Positions 14,541 through 16,374 of a DNA stretch of 16,374 nt are shown one piece after another. Within the stretch, counting starts at the first letter, position 1, and every line of letters starts with the position of its first letter. The DNA is from FEN-1297 sp964618785. GTDB lineage: Bacteria > Bacteroidota > Ignavibacteria > Ignavibacteriales > Ignavibacteriaceae. The notes under the pieces were generated by a model. That model was not told the origin of the DNA and did no database searches. It worked only from the letters and a program-made list of their open reading frames with translations. The stretch lies in NCBI GenBank assembly GCA_964618785.1, contig CAZUCY010000082.1, positions 1-16,374 on the forward strand. The letters run 5' to 3'. The position numbers and the translations under genes were made by a program.

Positions 14541-15523
14541 TATTTATTTGATTTTCTGTTTTTAACAATTCTTTTTGCATAAATAAATGCGCTTATAAGG
14601 CTTGATTCGTCAGCTATCCCTTTTCCAGCTATGTCAAAGGCAGTTCCATGATCCGGCGATGTCCTGATTATTGGCAATCCGGCTGTAAAATTAACTCCCG
14701 AACCGAAGTTAATTAATTTAAAAGGGCACAGCACCTGGTCGTGGTACATACCAAAGACCAAATTAAAATTATTATATAACCTGTTTGCAAAAAATGCATC
14801 CGAAGAAAAAGGTCCTGTGAGATATTCGGAAAATTTACTATTCAGAACAAACGGCTTAATTATTTTCTCCTCTTCATCGCCGATAAAGCCATTCTCACCT
14901 GCGTGAGGATTTAATCCCAAAACTGCAATCCTCGGAAAATTTATTCTCAAATCGTTCTTTAAGGAATTGTATATCACTTCAATCTTTTTGTTAAGAAGTC
15001 CTTTAGTAATTAAAATCGGGACCTTTTTTATCGGCTCATGTATAGTTGCAATTGCAGCGTTCATTTTTTCGGAAAGGAACATCATAACAAAATTTTTAAC
15101 ATTGCACCATCCGGCAAGCATCTCAGTATGACCGGGGAAATTTTTACCGGCTATTTTAATTGCAGTTTTGGATATTGGAGCGGTAATTACTGCATCGGAA
15201 CAGCCTTCTTTAATCAATTCAAATGATGTTTTTATTGATTCAAACGATGCACTGCCTGAATCAATTGTCGGTATTCCCGGCTTATATTTATATGAGCCGG
15301 TATTTAGAATTAAAACACGCTTTCTGTTCCTGCTGCTGATTTTATCGGATACATTATATTCAAAGGCAGGCTTAATAATCTTTGAAATATATTTAAATAT
15401 ATTCTGCGGACAGACAAAGATAAAATTGTCCTTTGAATTAAGTGTAATTTTGTTCAAAGTTTTAACAACTATTTCAGGACCGATTCCATTGATGTCCCCG
15501 CATGTAAAAACAAATTTACTCAT
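14540..15523 (-). CDS. pdxA: 4-Hydroxythreonine-4-phosphate dehydrogenase PdxA
   Basis: A full-length 327-residue PdxA, which oxidises 4-phosphohydroxy-threonine in the DXP-dependent route to pyridoxal phosphate. Signature segments are GDINGIGPEI (9-18), GHTEML (131-136), the three metal-site histidines H162 in IHEP, H207 in GLNPHAGENG and H261 in YHDQVL, and SPDHGTAFDIAGKG (289-302). The usual GDPAGIGPE is here GDINGIGPE. The ATG at 15523 has no ribosome binding site, but a TATAAT on the same strand ends 14 nt upstream (15538-15543), which would give a very short leader. It heads a three-gene operon with the methyltransferase and ftsE, by overlapping stop and start codons. PdxA2-type enzymes of other pathways are related. 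Confidence 0.95.
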   Translation of the reverse strand: MSKFVFTCGDINGIGPEIVVKTLNKITLNSKDNFIFVCPQNIFKYISKIIKPAFEYNVSDKISSRNRKRVLILNTGSYKYKPGIPTIDSGSASFESIKTSFELIKEGCSDAVITAPISKTAIKIAGKNFPGHTEMLAGWCNVKNFVMMFLSEKMNAAIATIHEPIKKVPILITKGLLNKKIEVIYNSLKNDLRINFPRIAVLGLNPHAGENGFIGDEEEKIIKPFVLNSKFSEYLTGPFSSDAFFANRLYNNFNLVFGMYHDQVLCPFKLINFGSGVNFTAGLPIIRTSPDHGTAFDIAGKGIADESSLISAFIYAKRIVKNRKSNK

Positions 15524-15637
15524 TTATATTAAAATTAATTATAAGTTTTGCATGGAACATACTATTCCCTTGTCGCCAATTATGGAATGATTAATTGTTT
15601 AAACGAGCCATAGAAAAGATGATTTACAGTTAATATG

Positions 15638-16374
15638 CTAACTGTTCATGTTATTTAAGAATTCCTTGTTGTTTTTTACCCCCCTCATTTTATCAAGTAA
15701 GAAATCCATAGCTTCTACGGGATTAAAATCGCTAAGAATCTTTCTTAATATCCAGACTTTTGACAGCTCATCTTCTTTCATAAGCAAATCTTCTCTTCTT
15801 GTACCGGATCTATTAACATCAATTGCAGGGAAGATCCTTCTATCGCTTAAATCCCTGTTAAGAACCAATTCCATATTGCCGGTTCCTTTGAATTCTTCAA
15901 AAATAACGTCATCCATCCTGCTGCCTGTATCAATTAATGCAGTAGCAATTATTGTTAAACTTCCACCGTCTTCGGTATTACGTGCAGCGCCGAAAAATCT
16001 TTTTGGTTTATGCAGAGCATTTGAATCAACACCACCTGAAAGAATTCTCCCGCTGTGAGGAACTACTATATTATGAGCTCTTGCAAGCCTTGTTATGCTA
16101 TCAAGCAGAATAACCACGTCTTCCTTAGCTTCAACAAGCCTTTTAGCTTTTTCAATGACCATATCCGCAACTTGAACGTGTCTTTCGGCAGGTTCATCAA
16201 AGGTTGAACTGATTACTTCAGCCTTAACGGAACGTTCCATATCTGTTACCTCTTCAGGACGCTCGTCTATAAGAAGGATAATTAACTTTATCTCAGGATG
16301 ATTTCTCGTAATAGAATTGGCAATTTTTTGAAGAAGAATGGTTTTACCGCTTTTAGGCGGAGAAACAATTAAAC
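15638..16374 (-). CDS. rho: Transcription termination factor Rho, C-terminal part (runs off right edge)
   Basis: The C-terminal 244 codons of Rho; the frame enters from the right edge, so the internal ATG at 16240 is not the start. Visible parts of the RecA-like motor are the Walker A PPKSGKT at the beginning of the fragment, LLIDERPEEVTDMERSV just after, and Walker B VVILLDSITRLARA. The Q- and R-loop region around GGVDSNALHKPKRFFGAARN and the late segment DRRIFPAIDVNRSGTRRED are close to the universal Rho pattern. Rho is a hexameric RNA helicase that ends transcription at unstructured C-rich RNA. The N-terminal RNA-binding domain lies outside the window. The stop TAG is 114 bp upstream of pdxA on the same strand. 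Rho genes with large N-terminal insertions are common in this bacterial group, but that part is not seen. Confidence 0.97.
   Translation of the reverse strand, partial: LIVSPPKSGKTILLQKIANSITRNHPEIKLIILLIDERPEEVTDMERSVKAEVISSTFDEPAERHVQVADMVIEKAKRLVEAKEDVVILLDSITRLARAHNIVVPHSGRILSGGVDSNALHKPKRFFGAARNTEDGGSLTIIATALIDTGSRMDDVIFEEFKGTGNMELVLNRDLSDRRIFPAIDVNRSGTRREDLLMKEDELSKVWILRKILSDFNPVEAMDFLLDKMRGVKNNKEFLNNMNS

Noticed and set aside
1..16374. CRISPR array or insertion sequence
   Set aside because: I saw no regularly spaced repeats with spacers and no transposase other than the tyrosine recombinase.

Overview
The window is AT-rich bacterial chromosome. The gene content (zinc-type adenylate kinase, FtsE, PdxA, Rho, TadA, a soluble PAS histidine kinase with an NtrC-type regulator) and several small Sec-exported proteins of unknown function suggest the Bacteroidota/Chlorobiota/Ignavibacteriota group. 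I lean towards an Ignavibacteria-like organism. This is inference from gene style, because no ribosomal RNA or other firm marker is present.

Left part (1 to about 4864): an integrative element appears to be inserted at a tRNA-Arg(ACG) gene. Reading leftward from the 3' end of that tRNA there is a short tract with a perfect 12-bp tandem repeat, a complete phage-type tyrosine recombinase, about 570 bp with no confident gene but with a stop-interrupted reading frame and a GC-rich patch, and then a type III restriction-modification pair. Mod overlaps Res as TAATG, and Res runs off the left edge. All three genes point away from the tRNA. The far end of the element is outside the window.

Middle part (about 4865 to 10645): a small exported protein with a strong intrinsic terminator; a two-gene operon of a PAS-HisKA-HATPase kinase and a sigma-54-dependent NtrC-family regulator; and a second two-gene unit of an exported proline-iminopeptidase-like hydrolase and an unknown six-helix membrane protein. 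The gaps contain several hairpins.

Right part (10646 to 16374): a second arginine tRNA, tRNA-Arg(TCG), is followed by an imperfect second copy of its own 3' end that is split by a 37-bp palindromic insert. Then come tadA, whose normal substrate is the tRNA-Arg(ACG) seen at 4791-4864, a small exported beta-rich protein, and adk. Facing adk from the other strand is a tightly overlapping pdxA - methyltransferase - ftsE operon, and upstream of it the 3' part of rho. This portion looks like ordinary core chromosome.

The most unusual structures are the tRNA-linked restriction island and the interrupted tRNA 3'-end duplication between tRNA-Arg(TCG) and tadA. I did not find a clearly new multi-gene system.
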